A stretch of DNA of 64,000 nucleotides from Fictibacillus nanhaiensis (GCF_023715445.1 NZ_JAMBOD010000006.1:158003-222002), one strand, 5' to 3'. Shown: positions 48,083 to 61,527, numbered from the stretch's first letter. The notes: generated by a model not told the origin, from the letters alone. A program made the numbers and translations.

Positions 48083-48174
48083 GTTAGATTCACCTGTCTT
48101 CTCTGAAAATTTCGTTTTTTTCAAGAATACCATATTCACCAAGTAAATTGGTAAAAATCGAAAGGAGTATCTCT

Positions 48175-48435
48175 ATGAGACAAAATATTGGTTTAGTAAA
48201 CAGTATGATTCGTATTATTGCAGGCTTAACGCTTCTCTCTGTATATACGGCTAAGCTGACAAGAAAGCCTTACAAAGAATCGTATATTCTCATGATCATG
48301 ATGGCTGCAATGAAGGTAGCTGAGGGTATTGTGCGATACTGCCCAATGACTGAACTGCTTCACAAAAGCAAAGAGATGAACGATATGGATCTAGGAACTA
48401 TCGCAAAAGAAGGTTCACCATTTAATCCTTCTTGA
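48175..48435 (+). CDS. DUF2892 small membrane protein
   Basis: 86 residues: MRQNIGLVNSMIRIIAGLTLLSVYTAKL then a second hydrophobic segment SYILMIMMAAMKVAEGIVRYCPMTELL, the DUF2892 pattern (YgaP-like two-helix membrane domain with a Cys-Pro near the end of the second helix). AAAGGAG precedes the ATG. Divergent from yerA, whose start is 92 bp away. Function unknown. Confidence 0.85.
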   Translation: MRQNIGLVNSMIRIIAGLTLLSVYTAKLTRKPYKESYILMIMMAAMKVAEGIVRYCPMTELLHKSKEMNDMDLGTIAKEGSPFNPS

Positions 48436-48448
48436 TCTAGATCCAATG

Positions 48449-48478
48449 AAAAAAGGCTGACCATAAAATCGGCCAGCC
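48449..48478 (-). terminator. Terminator of the purine operon
   Basis: GGCTGGCC and GGTCAGCC pair with one wobble on the minus strand, followed by six T. It lies 195 bp after the purD stop. Confidence 0.75.
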
Positions 48479-48492
48479 ACTAGCAAAGCTTA

Positions 48493-48532
48493 CATGCACA
48501 CTGCGAGTTGCACGAGTAATCGCAGGTGCATG
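48493..48532. other. Long hairpin upstream of the 34-aa peptide gene
   Basis: CATGCAC-A-CTGCGA pairs with TCGCAG-GTGCATG: thirteen base pairs with one bulged A and a 13-nt loop. It is in the 5' leader of the small plus-strand gene and also downstream of purD on the other strand. No T-tract follows. Confidence 0.7.
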
Positions 48533-48590
48533 GATACTTTTCGGAAGAGATTCGACTCTTATCAATAAACAAAAGGAGGTTAGCAGCATC

Positions 48591-49974
<1,384 letters not shown>

Positions 49975-50009
49975 TTACTCTACTTTCAAAAGGCTATTTT
50001 CTTTCGCAA

Positions 50010-50110
50010 GCGACGAGGAAGCTCTTTTCCGCAGGATTTCCTTGTAGAAAGACCACCGCATGCCCCGCGGAAAAGTGAGCATCCACAGTTAGGAGCAGCA
50101 GAACAGATGA
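50010..50110 (+). repeat. Decayed copy of the GC-rich repeat
   Basis: GCGACGAGGAA, CACCGCATGCCCCGCGGAAAA and GTGAGCATCC are recognisable pieces of the element at copies 1-3, in the same orientation as copy 1. The stem partners are mostly lost. It lies in the purH-purD gap. Confidence 0.55.
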
Positions 50111-50120
50111 AAAACGGTGT

Positions 50121-50262
50121 TTTACGGTACGTGTTCTTATATTTATTACACGTTCGCTCAAACTTATGGAGGTTTCGCTCAAAAACGCCGAGTTACGCTC
50201 AGAATTCTCTAGCTGCGCTCAAACTACCTCTCGTTTCGCTCAAAATATCCTTTTTTCGCTCA
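50121..50262. repeat. Phased intergenic array C2 (core TTCGCTCA) with leader, 6 units
   Basis: CGCTCA recurs at 50155, 50176, 50196, 50216, 50237 and 50257 (steps 21, 20, 20, 21, 20). The leader 50121-50152 matches that of C1: over 40 bases (50121-50160 against 37241-37280) only three differ. The array lies inside the purine operon, between purH and purD, so it is part of the pur mRNA. Confidence 0.9.
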
Positions 50263-50317
50263 AATTACCTCTTCTAGAAACTGTAGCGCAAATTAACTCT
50301 TAAAAAATAGCATATCC

Positions 50318-51856
50318 TTAATGTTTAAAATGTCTTACGCCAGTAAACACCATCGTAATGCCGTGTTCATCTGCTTTTTTAATGGAATCTTCGTCCTTTA
50401 TAGATCCTCCTGGCTGAATGATCGCTGTTACACCAGCGAGTGCCGCCGCTTCAACCGTATCATCCATCGGGAAGAACGCATCAGAACCTAGAGCAGAACC
50501 TTTCGCTCGAACACCAGCTTGTTCAATCGCAATCTTCGCTGCACCAACTCGGTTCATCTGACCAGCACCAACTCCTACCGTCATTTCGTCCTTCGTTAGA
50601 ACAATTGCGTTGGATTTCACGTGTTTTACAACTTTCCAAGCAAGTCGTAAATCTTTCCATTCCTGCTCAGTAGGCTGGCGTTTTGTAGGAATCGTCACGT
50701 TCGCATCATCAAGTCCATAAACATCTTCATCCTGAACGAGCATACCGCCAGATACGGTTGTTACTTTCTTTGCGATCCCTTTTCCTTCAGTAAAATCAAG
50801 CTTCAGCAAGCGGATGTTCTTCTTTTTCGTTAGAATCGATAACGCTTCTTCTGTAAAGGAAGGGGCAATTATGATTTCAAGAAAAATCTCAGCCATCTTC
50901 TCAGCCGTCTTAGCATCAATTTCCGTGTTGGATGCGATGATTCCGCCAAAGATTGAGATCGGATCCGCTTCAAAAGCACGCGTATAAGCTTCTAAAACAG
51001 TCGAGCCTGTACCAACTCCGCATGGGTTCATATGCTTTACTGCCACTACAGCCGGGTCTGTAAATTCTTTTACAATCGAAAGTGCAGCATCAGCGTCATT
51101 GATGTTGTTGTAGGAAAGCTCTTTTCCGTGAAGCTGCTCCGCGTTTGTTAACGAAAGTGTACCCGCAAGTGGTTTCGCATAAAACGCCGCTTTTTGATGA
51201 GGGTTTTCCCCGTAGCGAAGATCCTGCTTCTTTTCATACGTTACTGTAAACGACTCTGGATGCTCTTCTTCTACAGCTGCAGTTAAGTATTCAGCAATAA
51301 GCGCGTCATATGCCGCTGTGTGACGGAACGTTTTCGCTGCAAGTCTGCGGCGCGTCTCATCACTCACTGAACCTGCGCCCTCTAGTTCACCCGCAACCGT
51401 TTCATAATCTTCAGGATCAACGACTACAGTGACATAGGCATGATTTTTCGCTGCTGATCGAAGCATACTCGGACCGCCAATATCAATGTTTTCAATTGCG
51501 TCAGCAAATGTTGTGCCCTCTTTAGCAATCGTTTCTTTAAAGGGATATAAGTTAACGACTACTAGATCGATCGGTGAAATCTCGTTTTCTTGCATCGCTT
51601 TTTGATGGCTCTCATTATCACGGACCGCTAGAAGTCCGCCATGAATCTTAGGGTGCAATGTTTTAACCCGGCCATCCATGATCTCAGGAAAACCTGTTAC
51701 TTCAGAAATCCCGATTACGGGAATGCCAGCATCTTCTAAAGCTTTTTTCGTTCCTCCAGTCGAGATGATCTCGACGCCATGACTTGCAAGCTTTTCTGCA
51801 AAAGGAAGCAAGCCTTCTTTGTTGGATACAGAAACTAGTGCTCGTTTTATAGTCAT
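50318..51856 (-). CDS. purH: Bifunctional AICAR transformylase/IMP cyclohydrolase PurH
   Basis: 512 residues; last two steps of IMP synthesis. The N-terminal MGS-like cyclohydrolase domain ([32 protein letters not shown]) is followed by the transformylase domain with the catalytic Lys-His pair in [11 protein letters not shown] and the nucleotide-binding [12 protein letters not shown] overlaps the purN stop by 4 bp and has GGAGG upstream. Confidence 0.97.
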   Translation of the reverse strand: MTIKRALVSVSNKEGLLPFAEKLASHGVEIISTGGTKKALEDAGIPVIGISEVTGFPEIMDGRVKTLHPKIHGGLLAVRDNESHQKAMQENEISPIDLVVVNLYPFKETIAKEGTTFADAIENIDIGGPSMLRSAAKNHAYVTVVVDPEDYETVAGELEGAGSVSDETRRRLAAKTFRHTAAYDALIAEYLTAAVEEEHPESFTVTYEKKQDLRYGENPHQKAAFYAKPLAGTLSLTNAEQLHGKELSYNNINDADAALSIVKEFTDPAVVAVKHMNPCGVGTGSTVLEAYTRAFEADPISIFGGIIASNTEIDAKTAEKMAEIFLEIIIAPSFTEEALSILTKKKNIRLLKLDFTEGKGIAKKVTTVSGGMLVQDEDVYGLDDANVTIPTKRQPTEQEWKDLRLAWKVVKHVKSNAIVLTKDEMTVGVGAGQMNRVGAAKIAIEQAGVRAKGSALGSDAFFPMDDTVEAAALAGVTAIIQPGGSIKDEDSIKKADEHGITMVFTGVRHFKH

Positions 51857-52443
51857 TGTACAAGGCCTCCTATGGTGTCTTTTTGTAAAAGTTTGTTTAT
51901 GATGGCTGGGTACAATTGATGTTCAGCATTCTGTATGCGCTTTTGAAGCATTTCTCTTGTATCTCCAGGCCGTACCGGGATTTTCACCTGTTCGATAATC
52001 GGCCCTGTGTCCATTCCGCTGTCCACATAATGAACGGTCACGCCCGTTTCTGCAACATCTGCTTCCAATGCCTGACCTACTGCATCCTTACCCGGAAATG
52101 CAGGAAGGTAAGAGGGATGAATGTTTAATATTCTTCCTTCATACGCCTCTAGCAGCACCTCTCCAATAAGCCGCATATAGCCTGCCAGAACAATTAACTT
52201 AACGTTATATGCCTCTAGTTCACTAACGATTTCTTTCTCAAAATGCGCTTTAGAAGCAAAGGTATTCGGTACAAACGTAAAAATCGGAATGTGAAGCTTG
52301 CGTGCCCGTTCAATAACTTGTGCACCGGGTTTATCACAAACTAAAAGCGAGATTTCAGCTTGCAGGATTCCTTTACCAACAGCATCTGCAATCGCTTGAA
52401 AGTTGCTTCCGCTTCCAGAAGCAAACACCGCTATCCTGTTCAT
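51853..52443 (-). CDS. purN: Phosphoribosylglycinamide formyltransferase PurN
   Basis: 196 residues; uses 10-formyl-tetrahydrofolate to formylate [19 protein letters not shown] binds phosphate; the Asn-His-Asp triad lies in [14 protein letters not shown] and [14 protein letters not shown]. Overlaps purM and purH by 4 bp at each end. Confidence 0.97.
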   Translation of the reverse strand: MNRIAVFASGSGSNFQAIADAVGKGILQAEISLLVCDKPGAQVIERARKLHIPIFTFVPNTFASKAHFEKEIVSELEAYNVKLIVLAGYMRLIGEVLLEAYEGRILNIHPSYLPAFPGKDAVGQALEADVAETGVTVHYVDSGMDTGPIIEQVKIPVRPGDTREMLQKRIQNAEHQLYPAIINKLLQKDTIGGLVQ

Positions 52444-53480
52444 TCGATTGAACCTCCGCCAAAGATAACACCTTCGCCTTTTTTCACGCGCCCGATAATA
52501 TACGGCTTCTCACCTGTTTCTTCTAAAAGGCGGATCACCGGCAGCATGTTCTCTTCTGATACAGCAAGCACCATGCCGATTCCCATATTGAACGTTTTAA
52601 ACATTTCCTTGCGCGTGAGGTTTCCTTTTTCCTCGATCAAATCGAAAACAAGAGGAACAGGCCATGAGCCATAATCAATCTCTGCAGCTAGTCCTTCTGG
52701 CAGCATACGCGGAATATTTTCGATAAACCCGCCGCCCGTTATATGCGCCACGCCATTTACAGCGTACTTATCGAACACTTCCAACAACGGTTTTACATAG
52801 ATGCGTGTAGGTGTCAGCAGTTCTTCACCAAGAGGTTTAGAAAAGCCTTCATATTGTTCGTTCAAATCCAGTTTTGCCTTTTCTAATAAAACTTTTCGTA
52901 CGAGAGAAAACCCGTTTGAGTGCAGCCCATTAGATGCAAGTCCGATTAATACATCGTTCTCCCCAATGTTCGAACCGTTAATCAGCTTTGATTTCTCAGC
53001 AATACCTACTGTAAAACCGGCAAGGTCGTATTCCTCACTGTCATACATGCCAGGCATCTCAGCTGTTTCTCCCCCGATAAGTGCGCAGCCTGCCTGCTCA
53101 CAGCCGTCCGCAATTCCTTTTACGATATGTTCTATTCTTTCTGGGTGAAGTGTGCCGCAAGCGATATAGTCCAGGAAATAAAGCGGCTCGGCTCCTTGCG
53201 CAACAATGTCGTTTACACACATGGCAACAGCGTCAACACCAATTGTGTCGTGCTTATCTACCATAAAGGCGAGCATTAATTTTGTTCCTACTCCATCTGT
53301 TCCAGAAACGAGCACCGGCTCTTTATGCGAGAAACCTGACAGATCAAACATCGCGCCAAACCCGCCAAGTCCTGCAAGCACTTCAGGTCGCTTTGTTCTC
53401 AATGCATGTTTCTTGATCCGGTCAACTGCTTCATAACCTGCTTCTATATTCACTCCTGCTTGCTTATATGCTTCTGCCAT
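52440..53480 (-). CDS. purM: Phosphoribosylformylglycinamidine cyclo-ligase PurM
   Basis: 346 residues; closes the imidazole ring to give AIR with [46 protein letters not shown] and [15 protein letters not shown] are family blocks. ATG at 53480 follows GGGGGAGAAG; a TTG one codon before is not needed. Confidence 0.97.
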   Translation of the reverse strand: MAEAYKQAGVNIEAGYEAVDRIKKHALRTKRPEVLAGLGGFGAMFDLSGFSHKEPVLVSGTDGVGTKLMLAFMVDKHDTIGVDAVAMCVNDIVAQGAEPLYFLDYIACGTLHPERIEHIVKGIADGCEQAGCALIGGETAEMPGMYDSEEYDLAGFTVGIAEKSKLINGSNIGENDVLIGLASNGLHSNGFSLVRKVLLEKAKLDLNEQYEGFSKPLGEELLTPTRIYVKPLLEVFDKYAVNGVAHITGGGFIENIPRMLPEGLAAEIDYGSWPVPLVFDLIEEKGNLTRKEMFKTFNMGIGMVLAVSEENMLPVIRLLEETGEKPYIIGRVKKGEGVIFGGGSIE

Positions 53481-53494
53481 CAACTTCTCCCCCT

Positions 53495-54913
53495 TTAAAC
53501 AAGCTCTTTTTCATATGGTAATACGGTATCCGGGTAAATTTCGGTTGGATAACGTCCTGTAAAGCAAGCTAAACATTGACCGCAGTTAGGTTCTGAGTTC
53601 GAACGGCCGATCCCCTCCATCAATCCCTCAACGGAAATGAAAGCTAATGAATCTGCTCCGATAATTTCACGGATCTCATCAACCGAATGTTTAGACGCAA
53701 TCAACTCTGCTCGTTCTGACGTATCAATTCCGTAGTAGCACGGATGCGCGATCGGCGGTGCGGTAATCCTTACATGGACCTCTGTAGCGCCAGCGGCACG
53801 CAGCATTTTTACGATACGGCGACTTGTTGTACCACGAACGATCGAGTCATCCACCATCACAACACGCTTGCCTTCAACAATTCCACGAACCGGCGAAAGC
53901 TTCATCTTTACACCTAATTCACGCAGTTCCTGTGACGGCTGAATAAACGTTCTTCCCACATAGCGGTTTTTGATCAAACCGATCTCATAAGGGATTCCGG
54001 ATGCTTCTGCATAACCGATCGCTGCTGAGATACTTGAATCAGGAACTCCTGTTACTACATCTGCTTCAATTGGCGCTTCTTCAAACATCTTTTTCCCAAG
54101 GCTTTTACGTGCGGCATGAACGTTGATTCCTTCAATATTGCTGTCAGGTCTTGAAAAATATATATATTCCATCGAACACATTGAGCGCTGTACAGACGTT
54201 GAAAAACGGTCCACCGTTAATCCATCTTCGTTAATGATCAGCAATTCTCCAGGCTGCACGTCACGCACGTATGTTGCACCGATCACATCGAATGCACATG
54301 TCTCAGAGGCAACCACATAAGCGTCTCCTAACATGCCTAATGACAATGGGCGCAAACCGTTAGGATCTAAGGCAACCATCATTTCGTTCTCTGTCATGAC
54401 TAAAAACGCATAAGCCCCTTTTAACATCGTCAGTGCGTTCTGTACCTTTTCTTTCAACGAAAAATAACCGCTGCGCTTAATGAGATGGGCAAGAACCTCT
54501 GTGTCAGATGTCGTTTGAAAAATGCTTCCTTGTGACTCCAGCTGATGTTTTAACGCATTCGCATTTACAAGATTTCCGTTATGAGCTAACGCTAAAGAAC
54601 TTGTTTGAGAACGGAACAACAGCGGCTGCACATTCGCTAGCTCGTTACCGCCAGCGGTAGAATACCGGACATGGCCAATTGCACCATGTCCTATGAGACC
54701 TTCTATTTCACCTTTGCTAAACACATCGTTCACAAGACCGCTGCCTTTATGAATGCGTAAACGCTCTCCATCCGTTACAACGATCCCTGCTCCTTCTTGC
54801 CCGCGGTGCTGCAGGCTATGAAGGCCATAATATGTTAACTGTGCGGCATCCGGGTGTCCCCAGATACCAAATACACCGCATTCTTCGTTTAAGCCTTTGA
54901 TGTCAGCAAGCAT
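53495..54913 (-). CDS. purF: Amidophosphoribosyltransferase PurF
   Basis: 472 residues; first committed step, PRPP plus glutamine to phosphoribosylamine. An 11-residue propeptide ([11 protein letters not shown]) precedes the nucleophile Cys12 in [11 protein letters not shown], as in B. subtilis. The PRPP loop is [17 protein letters not shown]. Cysteines in [15 protein letters not shown] and SETCAFDV agree with the oxygen-sensitive 4Fe-4S form of the enzyme. It overlaps the purL 3' end by 25 bp. Confidence 0.97.
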   Translation of the reverse strand: MLADIKGLNEECGVFGIWGHPDAAQLTYYGLHSLQHRGQEGAGIVVTDGERLRIHKGSGLVNDVFSKGEIEGLIGHGAIGHVRYSTAGGNELANVQPLLFRSQTSSLALAHNGNLVNANALKHQLESQGSIFQTTSDTEVLAHLIKRSGYFSLKEKVQNALTMLKGAYAFLVMTENEMMVALDPNGLRPLSLGMLGDAYVVASETCAFDVIGATYVRDVQPGELLIINEDGLTVDRFSTSVQRSMCSMEYIYFSRPDSNIEGINVHAARKSLGKKMFEEAPIEADVVTGVPDSSISAAIGYAEASGIPYEIGLIKNRYVGRTFIQPSQELRELGVKMKLSPVRGIVEGKRVVMVDDSIVRGTTSRRIVKMLRAAGATEVHVRITAPPIAHPCYYGIDTSERAELIASKHSVDEIREIIGADSLAFISVEGLMEGIGRSNSEPNCGQCLACFTGRYPTEIYPDTVLPYEKELV

Positions 54914-57120
54914 GGAATGGCCCCTTTCCAGGCATCCTGCAGTTCCTGGAGCGTACAGGATAATAACTCTTCACCCTGTTCATTATCGATCGCAAGACCG
55001 CTCTCAGAACGTACAAAACCTATGATTTTTGCGTCTTTCACAATCTGTTGAAACTCATCTTGATGTTCAGGTTTTACAGTAACTAAGAATCGGGATTGTG
55101 ATTCTCCGAAAAGACTTCCGATCGGCTCGTCTGTTAATGTCACGCTCGCCCCAACTTTACCGTCCATAACAGACTCAGCAAGCGCTACAGAAAGTCCTCC
55201 TTCTGCAACGTCATGCGCAGATGCGATCAACCCTTTTTGAATAGCTGCTAAAAGCTCACGCTGTCTCGTTTCTTCCACTTCAAGATCGATATGAGGTGCT
55301 TTACCAAAGATGCGTCCTTCTTTCATCTTCTGAAGCTCACTTCCGCCAAATTCAGCTTTGCTTTCACCGATCAGATAGATGATGTCTCCCGCTTCTTTAA
55401 AGCTTTGCGTCACGATATTCTTCGTGTCTTCAATCAGCCCGACCATACCGATAACTGGCGTTGGATAAACAGCTATTCCGTTTGTTTCGTTATAAAGCGA
55501 TACGTTCCCGCCGATAACAGGAGTTGCAAGCTTGTTGCATGCCGCACTCATGCCGTCAGCTGATTTTTCAAGCTGCCAGAAGATCTCAGGCTTTTCCGGG
55601 TTTCCGTAGTTTAGGCAGTCCGTAACAGCAAGTGGCTGTGCACCGGAACATACCAGGTTACGAGCCGCTTCTGCTACCGCAATCTTTCCGCCCACTTCAG
55701 GGTCTAAGTAAAGATAGCGAGAATTACAATCCGTTGTCATCGCAAGAGCCTTTTTCGTCCCTCTGATTCTTACAACAGCTGCGTCAGATCCTGGCGCAAC
55801 AACTGTATTCGTGCGCACCATATAGTCATATTGGTTGTAAACCCATTCTTTGCTCGCAATCGTCGGTTGCTCTAGTAAAGATAGCAGCGTAGATTTGAAG
55901 CTCGTAATCTCAGGGATATAATCTTCTTGTGCTTGGAATTCTCCGTAATAAGCCGGTTCTTTTGAAGGCTTATGATAAACTGGTGCATCCTCTGCAAGAG
56001 CATCTACCGGTACATCTGCTACAATCTCACCTTGATGAGTGAGGCGCAGTACTTGTTCTTCAATAACCGTACCAACCGTTACACAATCGAGATCCCATTT
56101 CGCAAAAATCTTTTCAACTTCATGCTCACGGCCTTTTTCAACAACTAAAAGCATACGCTCCTGTGACTCAGAAAGCATCATTTCATAAGCCGTCATGCCT
56201 GTTTCACGCTGTGGAATAAGGTCAAGGTTCATCTCGATTCCCATTCCAGCTTTACTTGCCATCTCAGCAGACGAGCTTGTTAGACCTGCCGCCCCCATAT
56301 CCTGAATCCCAACAAGAGCATCACAGTTATGAATCAGTTCCAGGCACGCTTCCATTACGAGCTTTTCCATGAACGGATCGCCAACTTGAACCGCTGGACG
56401 TTTTTCTTCTGACGCTTCCGACAGCTCTTCAGATGCAAACGTTGCACCGTGAATGCCGTCGCGGCCCGTTTTAGCCCCTACGTACATGACAGAGTTTCCA
56501 GCACCTTTTGCTTGGCCCTTCTTAATATCTTTGTGGTCGATTAACCCGACACACATTGCATTTACTAACGGGTTGCCTTCGTATGATGGATCAAATTGAA
56601 CTTCTCCGCCAACAGTCGGGATACCGATACAGTTTCCATAGCCTGCGATTCCTGCTACTACCTGCTCAAATAAATACTTAACACGTGGTGACTCTAATTC
56701 ACCAAAACGAAGAGAATTCAGCATCGCGATTGGACGCGCTCCCATTGAGAAAACGTCACGGATGATTCCGCCAACACCGGTTGCAGCACCTTGGTAAGGT
56801 TCAATCGCTGATGGATGGTTGTGAGATTCAATCTTAAATACAACCGCCTGACCGTCACCGATATCCACGATACCAGCACCTTCACCAGGACCTTGAAGCA
56901 CACGCTCTCCTTTTGTAGGGAACTTGCTTAACACAGGTTTTGAGTTTTTATAGGAACAGTGCTCACTCCACATAACAGAGAACAATCCTGTTTCCGTCCA
57001 GTTTGGAAGTCTTCCAATAATCTTTTCTACTAATTCAAACTCTGAATCACTTAAGCCCATTTCACGGTACAGTTTCTGTTCTTTAATTTGAGAACTTGTT
57101 GGTTCAAGTTGCAGCGACAT
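54889..57120 (-). CDS. purL: FGAM synthase large subunit PurL (small-type)
   Basis: 743 residues, the size of the Bacillus PurL that works with PurQ and Pur[29 protein letters not shown] (substrate and ATP site), [18 protein letters not shown] and [13 protein letters not shown] are typical. Overlaps purQ by 17 bp and purF by 25 bp. Confidence 0.97.
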   Translation of the reverse strand: MSLQLEPTSSQIKEQKLYREMGLSDSEFELVEKIIGRLPNWTETGLFSVMWSEHCSYKNSKPVLSKFPTKGERVLQGPGEGAGIVDIGDGQAVVFKIESHNHPSAIEPYQGAATGVGGIIRDVFSMGARPIAMLNSLRFGELESPRVKYLFEQVVAGIAGYGNCIGIPTVGGEVQFDPSYEGNPLVNAMCVGLIDHKDIKKGQAKGAGNSVMYVGAKTGRDGIHGATFASEELSEASEEKRPAVQVGDPFMEKLVMEACLELIHNCDALVGIQDMGAAGLTSSSAEMASKAGMGIEMNLDLIPQRETGMTAYEMMLSESQERMLLVVEKGREHEVEKIFAKWDLDCVTVGTVIEEQVLRLTHQGEIVADVPVDALAEDAPVYHKPSKEPAYYGEFQAQEDYIPEITSFKSTLLSLLEQPTIASKEWVYNQYDYMVRTNTVVAPGSDAAVVRIRGTKKALAMTTDCNSRYLYLDPEVGGKIAVAEAARNLVCSGAQPLAVTDCLNYGNPEKPEIFWQLEKSADGMSAACNKLATPVIGGNVSLYNETNGIAVYPTPVIGMVGLIEDTKNIVTQSFKEAGDIIYLIGESKAEFGGSELQKMKEGRIFGKAPHIDLEVEETRQRELLAAIQKGLIASAHDVAEGGLSVALAESVMDGKVGASVTLTDEPIGSLFGESQSRFLVTVKPEHQDEFQQIVKDAKIIGFVRSESGLAIDNEQGEELLSCTLQELQDAWKGAIPCLLTSKA

Positions 57121-57787
57121 AGCGTTCCCTCCAGCTCTTCACGATTGATTGAAATAATTTCAGTCCATCCTTGCTTCCTAACAGCTCATCAACAGCGCGT
57201 TCCGGGTGCGGCATCATCCCAAGCACATTGCCCTCTTTGTTTGTAATTCCGGCAATATCCTCAACAGATCCGTTCGGATTCTCCGCATATGTGAAAACGA
57301 TCTGATTGTTCTGTTTCAATGCTTTTAACGTCTCTTCATCGCAATAATAGTTACCTTCACCATGTGCAACTGGAACAGAGATCACTTCACCTTTTTCATA
57401 TTGAGTAGTAAACATTGTTCCTGCGTTCTCAACCACTAGCTCTTCCGGCTGGCAGATAAATTTCAGCGACTCGTTGCGGCGCATAGCCCCTGGCAAGAGA
57501 CCTGTCTCTAATAAAATCTGAAATCCGTTACAAACACCAAGAACCGGCTTTCCTTCTTTAGCTGCTTTTACAACCTCACTCATCACGTTTGAAAACTGTG
57601 CGATTGCCCCTGAGCGTAAATAGTCCCCATAAGAGAAACCGCCAGGCAATAAAATACCGTCAAATTTACTTAAGTCTGATGCATCATGCCAAACGTATTC
57701 AGCATCCATGCCAAGCTCGTCTTTTACTGCATGATACATATCTGTGTCACAGTTCGATCCTGGAAAAACGATTACTGCAAACTTCAC
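57104..57787 (-). CDS. purQ: FGAM synthase glutaminase subunit PurQ
   Basis: 227-residue class I glutamine amidotransferase giving ammonia to PurL. Triad: Cys in [19 protein letters not shown], His and Glu in [15 protein letters not shown]-terminus [17 protein letters not shown] is diagnostic. Overlaps purS (ATGA) and purL. Confidence 0.97.
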   Translation of the reverse strand: MKFAVIVFPGSNCDTDMYHAVKDELGMDAEYVWHDASDLSKFDGILLPGGFSYGDYLRSGAIAQFSNVMSEVVKAAKEGKPVLGVCNGFQILLETGLLPGAMRRNESLKFICQPEELVVENAGTMFTTQYEKGEVISVPVAHGEGNYYCDEETLKALKQNNQIVFTYAENPNGSVEDIAGITNKEGNVLGMMPHPERAVDELLGSKDGLKLFQSIVKSWRERYVAAT

Positions 57788-58038
57788 TGTGCGACAACCT
57801 CCTCCACCTCATACCGGTAGTCCTCGATCACCGGATTGGATAAAAGTTTAGAACACATTGCCACGATTTTCTCATCTAGATCATAGTTCCCTTTTTGAAG
57901 CGTCAGCTCCAGATACTTACCGATACGTACGTCTTCAACCTCTGACTGTCCCATCTTATGAAGCGAATGCATAACTGCCTTTCCTTGCGGGTCCAATACA
58001 CTCTCTCTTAGCGTTACATAAACTTTTACTTTGTACAT
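57784..58038 (-). CDS. purS: FGAM synthase subunit PurS
   Basis: 84 residues; dimeric bridge between PurL and Pur[23 protein letters not shown] and VRIGKYLEL match the family. Ribosome site TAGGAGG lies in the purC end, overlapping it by 13 bp. Confidence 0.96.
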   Translation of the reverse strand: MYKVKVYVTLRESVLDPQGKAVMHSLHKMGQSEVEDVRIGKYLELTLQKGNYDLDEKIVAMCSKLLSNPVIEDYRYEVEEVVAQ

Positions 58039-58748
58039 GATAGGCCTCCTAGACGTTTTAAAATAGTTTCATAAGCATCTGTTAAACTTCCAAGTTCACG
58101 GCGGAACACATCTTTATCAAGCTTCTCGTTCGTTTCTGCATCCCATAAACGGCATGTGTCAGGGGAGATCTCGTCAGCTAAAAGCAGCTGTCCATCTTTG
58201 TCTATCCCAAACTCAAGCTTAAAATCTACAAGCTTTACATTCTTTTGAGCGAAATACGACGTCAACACTTCATTGATTTGAAAAGCTTGCTCTGAAATCT
58301 TTTCGAGCTGCTCTCTTGTTGCAATATTCATGATATCAATGTGATCTTCGTTAATAAGCGGATCACCAAGGTCATCATTTTTGAAGTAAAATTCTAAAAT
58401 GGTCTTTGGCAGGATCTGCCCTTCAGGAATTCCTGTACGCTTTGATAGTGAACCAGCAGCGATATTGCGCACGACCACTTCTAAAGGAATGATGGTCACC
58501 TTCTTTACGAGCTGTTCGGTTTCAGAAACTCGTTTTACAAAGTGGGATTCAATGCCTTTATCTTTAAGTAACTCGAACAAAATTGAAGAAATTTCGTTAT
58601 TCAGTCTGCCTTTTCCCTCGATTTCTGCTTTTTTCTCCCCGTTAAAAGCAGTAGCGGAATCTTTATAGCTCACCCAAACCACATCTTCTTCTGTCGTGCG
58701 GTAAATTCTTTTCGCTTTTCCTTCATACAGCTGCTCTAGCTTCTCCAT
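58026..58748 (-). CDS. purC: SAICAR synthetase PurC
   Basis: 240 residues; joins aspartate to CAIR using ATP. YEGKAKRIYRTTEEDVVWVSYKDSATAFNGEK, LEVVVRNIAAGSLSKR and LADEISPDTCRLWD are the family blocks. ATG follows GAGGGG. Unusually, it is 326 bp away from purB; the gap holds repeat copy 3. Confidence 0.97.
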   Translation of the reverse strand: MEKLEQLYEGKAKRIYRTTEEDVVWVSYKDSATAFNGEKKAEIEGKGRLNNEISSILFELLKDKGIESHFVKRVSETEQLVKKVTIIPLEVVVRNIAAGSLSKRTGIPEGQILPKTILEFYFKNDDLGDPLINEDHIDIMNIATREQLEKISEQAFQINEVLTSYFAQKNVKLVDFKLEFGIDKDGQLLLADEISPDTCRLWDAETNEKLDKDVFRRELGSLTDAYETILKRLGGLSCTK

Positions 58749-58807
58749 TCTGACCCCTCCGTTATTTGAAGATTCCTAATGTTCAATCTTTTAAAAAAGG
58801 CAAAGAG

Positions 58808-58835
58808 AAAGAGAGCTCACAATATCACTCTCTTT
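58808..58835 (-). terminator. Possible intraoperonic hairpin between purB and purC
   Basis: AAAGAGAG and CTCTCTTT pair around a 12-nt loop. On the minus strand a mixed pyrimidine tract, not a pure T-run, follows, so it is a weak terminator at best. It could lower expression of purC onwards relative to purEKB. Confidence 0.35.
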
Positions 58836-58873
58836 TTAGTTGAAGTACTTCTAATAAGCTTTTTAGCAATTAC

Positions 58874-59046
58874 TGTTGTTTTTGGAAGTGGTTGATTTCC
58901 GTTCCAGATGCTCGCTTTCCGGGGGGCGTGCGGTGAGCCTCCTAGCGCTCTGCGCTTTTAGGAGTCTCACCTGGCCCACTCGTCCCCCAGGAGTCTCGCA
59001 TCTTGCACTTCAATCAACTTTCAATGAAGTCTTTTAAAAACAACAA
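58874..59046 (-). repeat. GC-rich intergenic repeat, copy 3 (between purB and purC)
   Basis: On the minus strand: TTGTTGTTTTT, TTGAAAGTTGATTG, ATGCGAGACTCCTGGGGGA, CAGGTGAGACTCCTAAAAGCG, GCTAGGAGGCTCACCGCACG, CCGGAAAGCGAGCATC, GGAAATCAACCACTTCC and AAAAACAACA. The ends form nested imperfect inverted repeats (TTGTTGTTTTT/AAAAACAACA). With the hairpin at 58808 it fills the gap 58749-59074. Confidence 0.85.
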
Positions 59047-59074
59047 TCTTTAAAGATCCTTCTTGTAAAATCCT

Positions 59075-60367
59075 TTAAAGTCCTAATCTATCGAAGATCG
59101 TATCTACGTGTGACAGATGGTAACTGTAATCAAAGCATTCAGAGATTTCTTCAGGTGTTAATTTATCCGTAATTTTCGGTTCAGCTTCTACTAATGTTCT
59201 AAACTGGACGCCTTCTTCCCACGCTTGCATCGCTTTTGGCTGCACCGTGTCATACGCTTCTTCACGAGCCATACCTTTGTCGATTAGTTTTAATAGAACG
59301 CGCTGTGAGTAAATTAAGCCATAAGTGCGATCCATGTTGCGCTTCATGTTCTCTGGGAATACTGTTAAGTTTTTGATGATGTTTCCAAAACGGTTCAGCA
59401 TATAGTTAAGTGCGATCGTCGCATCCGGCAGAATCACACGTTCAGCAGATGAATGCGAGATGTCACGCTCATGCCAAAGGGAGACATTCTCGTAAGCCGT
59501 CATCATGTAGCCGCGGATCACACGAGCAAGTCCTGTCATGTTCTCAGATCCGATCGGGTTACGCTTATGCGGCATTGCAGAAGATCCTTTTTGACCTTTA
59601 GCAAAGAACTCTTCCACTTCACGCGTTTCACTCTTTTGAAGTCCGCGAACTTCTGTTGCAAACTTCTCGATGCTTGTCGCGATCAAAGCGAGCGTTGACA
59701 TATAGTGTGCATGACGGTCACGCTGCAGCGTCTGTGTAGAGATCGGTGAAGCCTCTAATCCGAGCTTTTCACACACATATTTTTCAACGAATGGATCGAT
59801 GTTGGCATATGTTCCAACTGCTCCAGAGATCTTTCCGAAACGAACGGTGTCAGACGCTTGCTTAAAGCGTTCCACGTTACGTTTCATTTCTTCGTACCAT
59901 AGAGCAAGCTTTAATCCGAATGTTGTCGGCTCTGCGTGTACACCATGAGTACGTCCCATCATAACTGTGTACTTATGCTCTTTTGCTTTTTCTTCTAAAA
60001 TCTCAACGAAACGATCCAAGTCTTTTGCTAAGATGTCATTCGCTTGTTTTAAAAGATAAGAAAGTGCTGTATCCACAACGTCTGTTGAAGTCAGGCCGTA
60101 ATGAACCCATTTGCGTTCTTCGCCGAGTGTCTCAGAAACGGCTCTTGTAAAAGCTACAACATCATGGCGCGTCTCTTCCTCGATCTCTAGGATTCGGTTG
60201 ATATCAAACGACGCATTTTCACGAAGCTTCATCACGTCTCCCTTTGGGATTTCACCAAGTTCTGCCCAAGCTTCACATGCTAAAATCTCAACTTCAAGCC
60301 ACGCTTGATATTTGTTTTCATCCGTCCAAATGGCTCCCATCTCTGGGCGTGTATAACGTTCAATCAT
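59075..60367 (-). CDS. purB: Adenylosuccinate lyase PurB
   Basis: 430 residues; cleaves SAICAR to AICAR and adenylosuccinate to AMP, so it acts twice in purine synthesis. The signature [16 protein letters not shown] (catalytic loop), [14 protein letters not shown] and [14 protein letters not shown] are intact. ATG has GAGGTA upstream and overlaps the purK stop by 4 bp. Confidence 0.97.
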   Translation of the reverse strand: MIERYTRPEMGAIWTDENKYQAWLEVEILACEAWAELGEIPKGDVMKLRENASFDINRILEIEEETRHDVVAFTRAVSETLGEERKWVHYGLTSTDVVDTALSYLLKQANDILAKDLDRFVEILEEKAKEHKYTVMMGRTHGVHAEPTTFGLKLALWYEEMKRNVERFKQASDTVRFGKISGAVGTYANIDPFVEKYVCEKLGLEASPISTQTLQRDRHAHYMSTLALIATSIEKFATEVRGLQKSETREVEEFFAKGQKGSSAMPHKRNPIGSENMTGLARVIRGYMMTAYENVSLWHERDISHSSAERVILPDATIALNYMLNRFGNIIKNLTVFPENMKRNMDRTYGLIYSQRVLLKLIDKGMAREEAYDTVQPKAMQAWEEGVQFRTLVEAEPKITDKLTPEEISECFDYSYHLSHVDTIFDRLGL

Positions 60368-61527
60368 TGTTGTACCTCCGTCTTCTTTCTCACTAAAAAT
60401 ACTTCAGACACTTTCTCGGCTTTTTCGAGTGCTTCTTCAATCGTATCGCCTAAAACCGTAATGTGCCCCATCTTACGTTTCGCTTTTGCTTCTTTTTTTC
60501 CGTACAGGTGCAGTTTCGCTTCTCCTAATTTTCCTATCTCTCTTAACACGGTCTCATGATGTTCCCCTAAAAGGTTGATCATCACGGCCGGCTTTATTAA
60601 ATCAGTATTCCCTAGCGGCCAGTTGCAAACGGCACGCACATGCTGATCAAACTGTGACGTTTCACATGCTTCAATCGTATAATGCCCCGAGTTATGCGGC
60701 CTTGGCGCTAATTCGTTTACATAGAGGCTGCCGTCTTTTGCGACGAACATTTCTACGGCAAGCGTGCCAACAAGCTCCAGTTCCGTTGCGATTGACCCCG
60801 CTAAGAGCTTTGCTTGTTCAGCGGTTTTTGTTGTGATTCGGGCCGGTGCTATCGTTTTGTGCAGGATGTTGTCTCTATGAATATTCTCTGCTATCGGAAA
60901 CGATTTAACCTCGCCGCTTACACTTCTTGTTAAAATAACCGAGATCTCTTTTTCGAACTCCACCCAAGCTTCCAGCACACAATCTGTTTCTTTTTCTAAG
61001 AGTGATGCTGCTTTTTCTATATCGCGTTCCTGTCTGATCACGACCTGGCCTTTTCCGTCATAACCGCCCCGGCACGTTTTTAGAACCGATGGATATCCTA
61101 GATGCTGCAGTGCTTCCTGAAGCATTTCTTCATTTGAAACGGGCATGTACGGCGCTACGGGCACCCCGGATTTTACGAGCGTTTCTTTTTCTTTTAAACG
61201 GTGCTGCGTAACAGATAGGAGACGGCTTCCCTGCGGCAAGTACGCATTCTCCTCAAGCCAGTTCGCGCTTACTGCATCAATGTTCTCAAACTCATAGGTG
61301 ACAACATCACTTATTGCTGCAAGGTTCTGAATGCCTTCGCGGTCCTCGTACCCAGCTGCAATCTGATGATCAGCCACTTGACCGCATGGTGAATCTTCAG
61401 CAGGTTCTAAAACTACAACCCGCAATCCCATCTCCCTTGCGCTGAGTGCCATCATGCGTCCAAGCTGTCCGCCGCCTAAAATTCCGATTGTCTGCTGTGG
61501 TTTGATCGTTTTATACAAGCTGCTCAC
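60364..61527 (-). CDS. purK: N5-carboxyaminoimidazole ribonucleotide synthase PurK
   Basis: About 387 residues; ATP-grasp ligase that carboxylates AIR with bicarbonate. [47 protein letters not shown] and the metal site [14 protein letters not shown] are clear. Start uncertain: GTG at 61527 or TTG at 61518 (both overlapping the purE end); upstream codons are shared with purE. Confidence 0.93.
   Translation of the reverse strand: MSSLYKTIKPQQTIGILGGGQLGRMMALSAREMGLRVVVLEPAEDSPCGQVADHQIAAGYEDREGIQNLAAISDVVTYEFENIDAVSANWLEENAYLPQGSRLLSVTQHRLKEKETLVKSGVPVAPYMPVSNEEMLQEALQHLGYPSVLKTCRGGYDGKGQVVIRQERDIEKAASLLEKETDCVLEAWVEFEKEISVILTRSVSGEVKSFPIAENIHRDNILHKTIAPARITTKTAEQAKLLAGSIATELELVGTLAVEMFVAKDGSLYVNELAPRPHNSGHYTIEACETSQFDQHVRAVCNWPLGNTDLIKPAVMINLLGEHHETVLREIGKLGEAKLHLYGKKEAKAKRKMGHITVLGDTIEEALEKAEKVSEVFLVRKKTEVQQ

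Noticed and set aside
50155..50262. TTCGCTCA array as replication iterons
   Set aside because: It is in the purine operon region of a chromosome with no initiator gene or AT-rich melting region nearby, and identical arrays occur at other loci.
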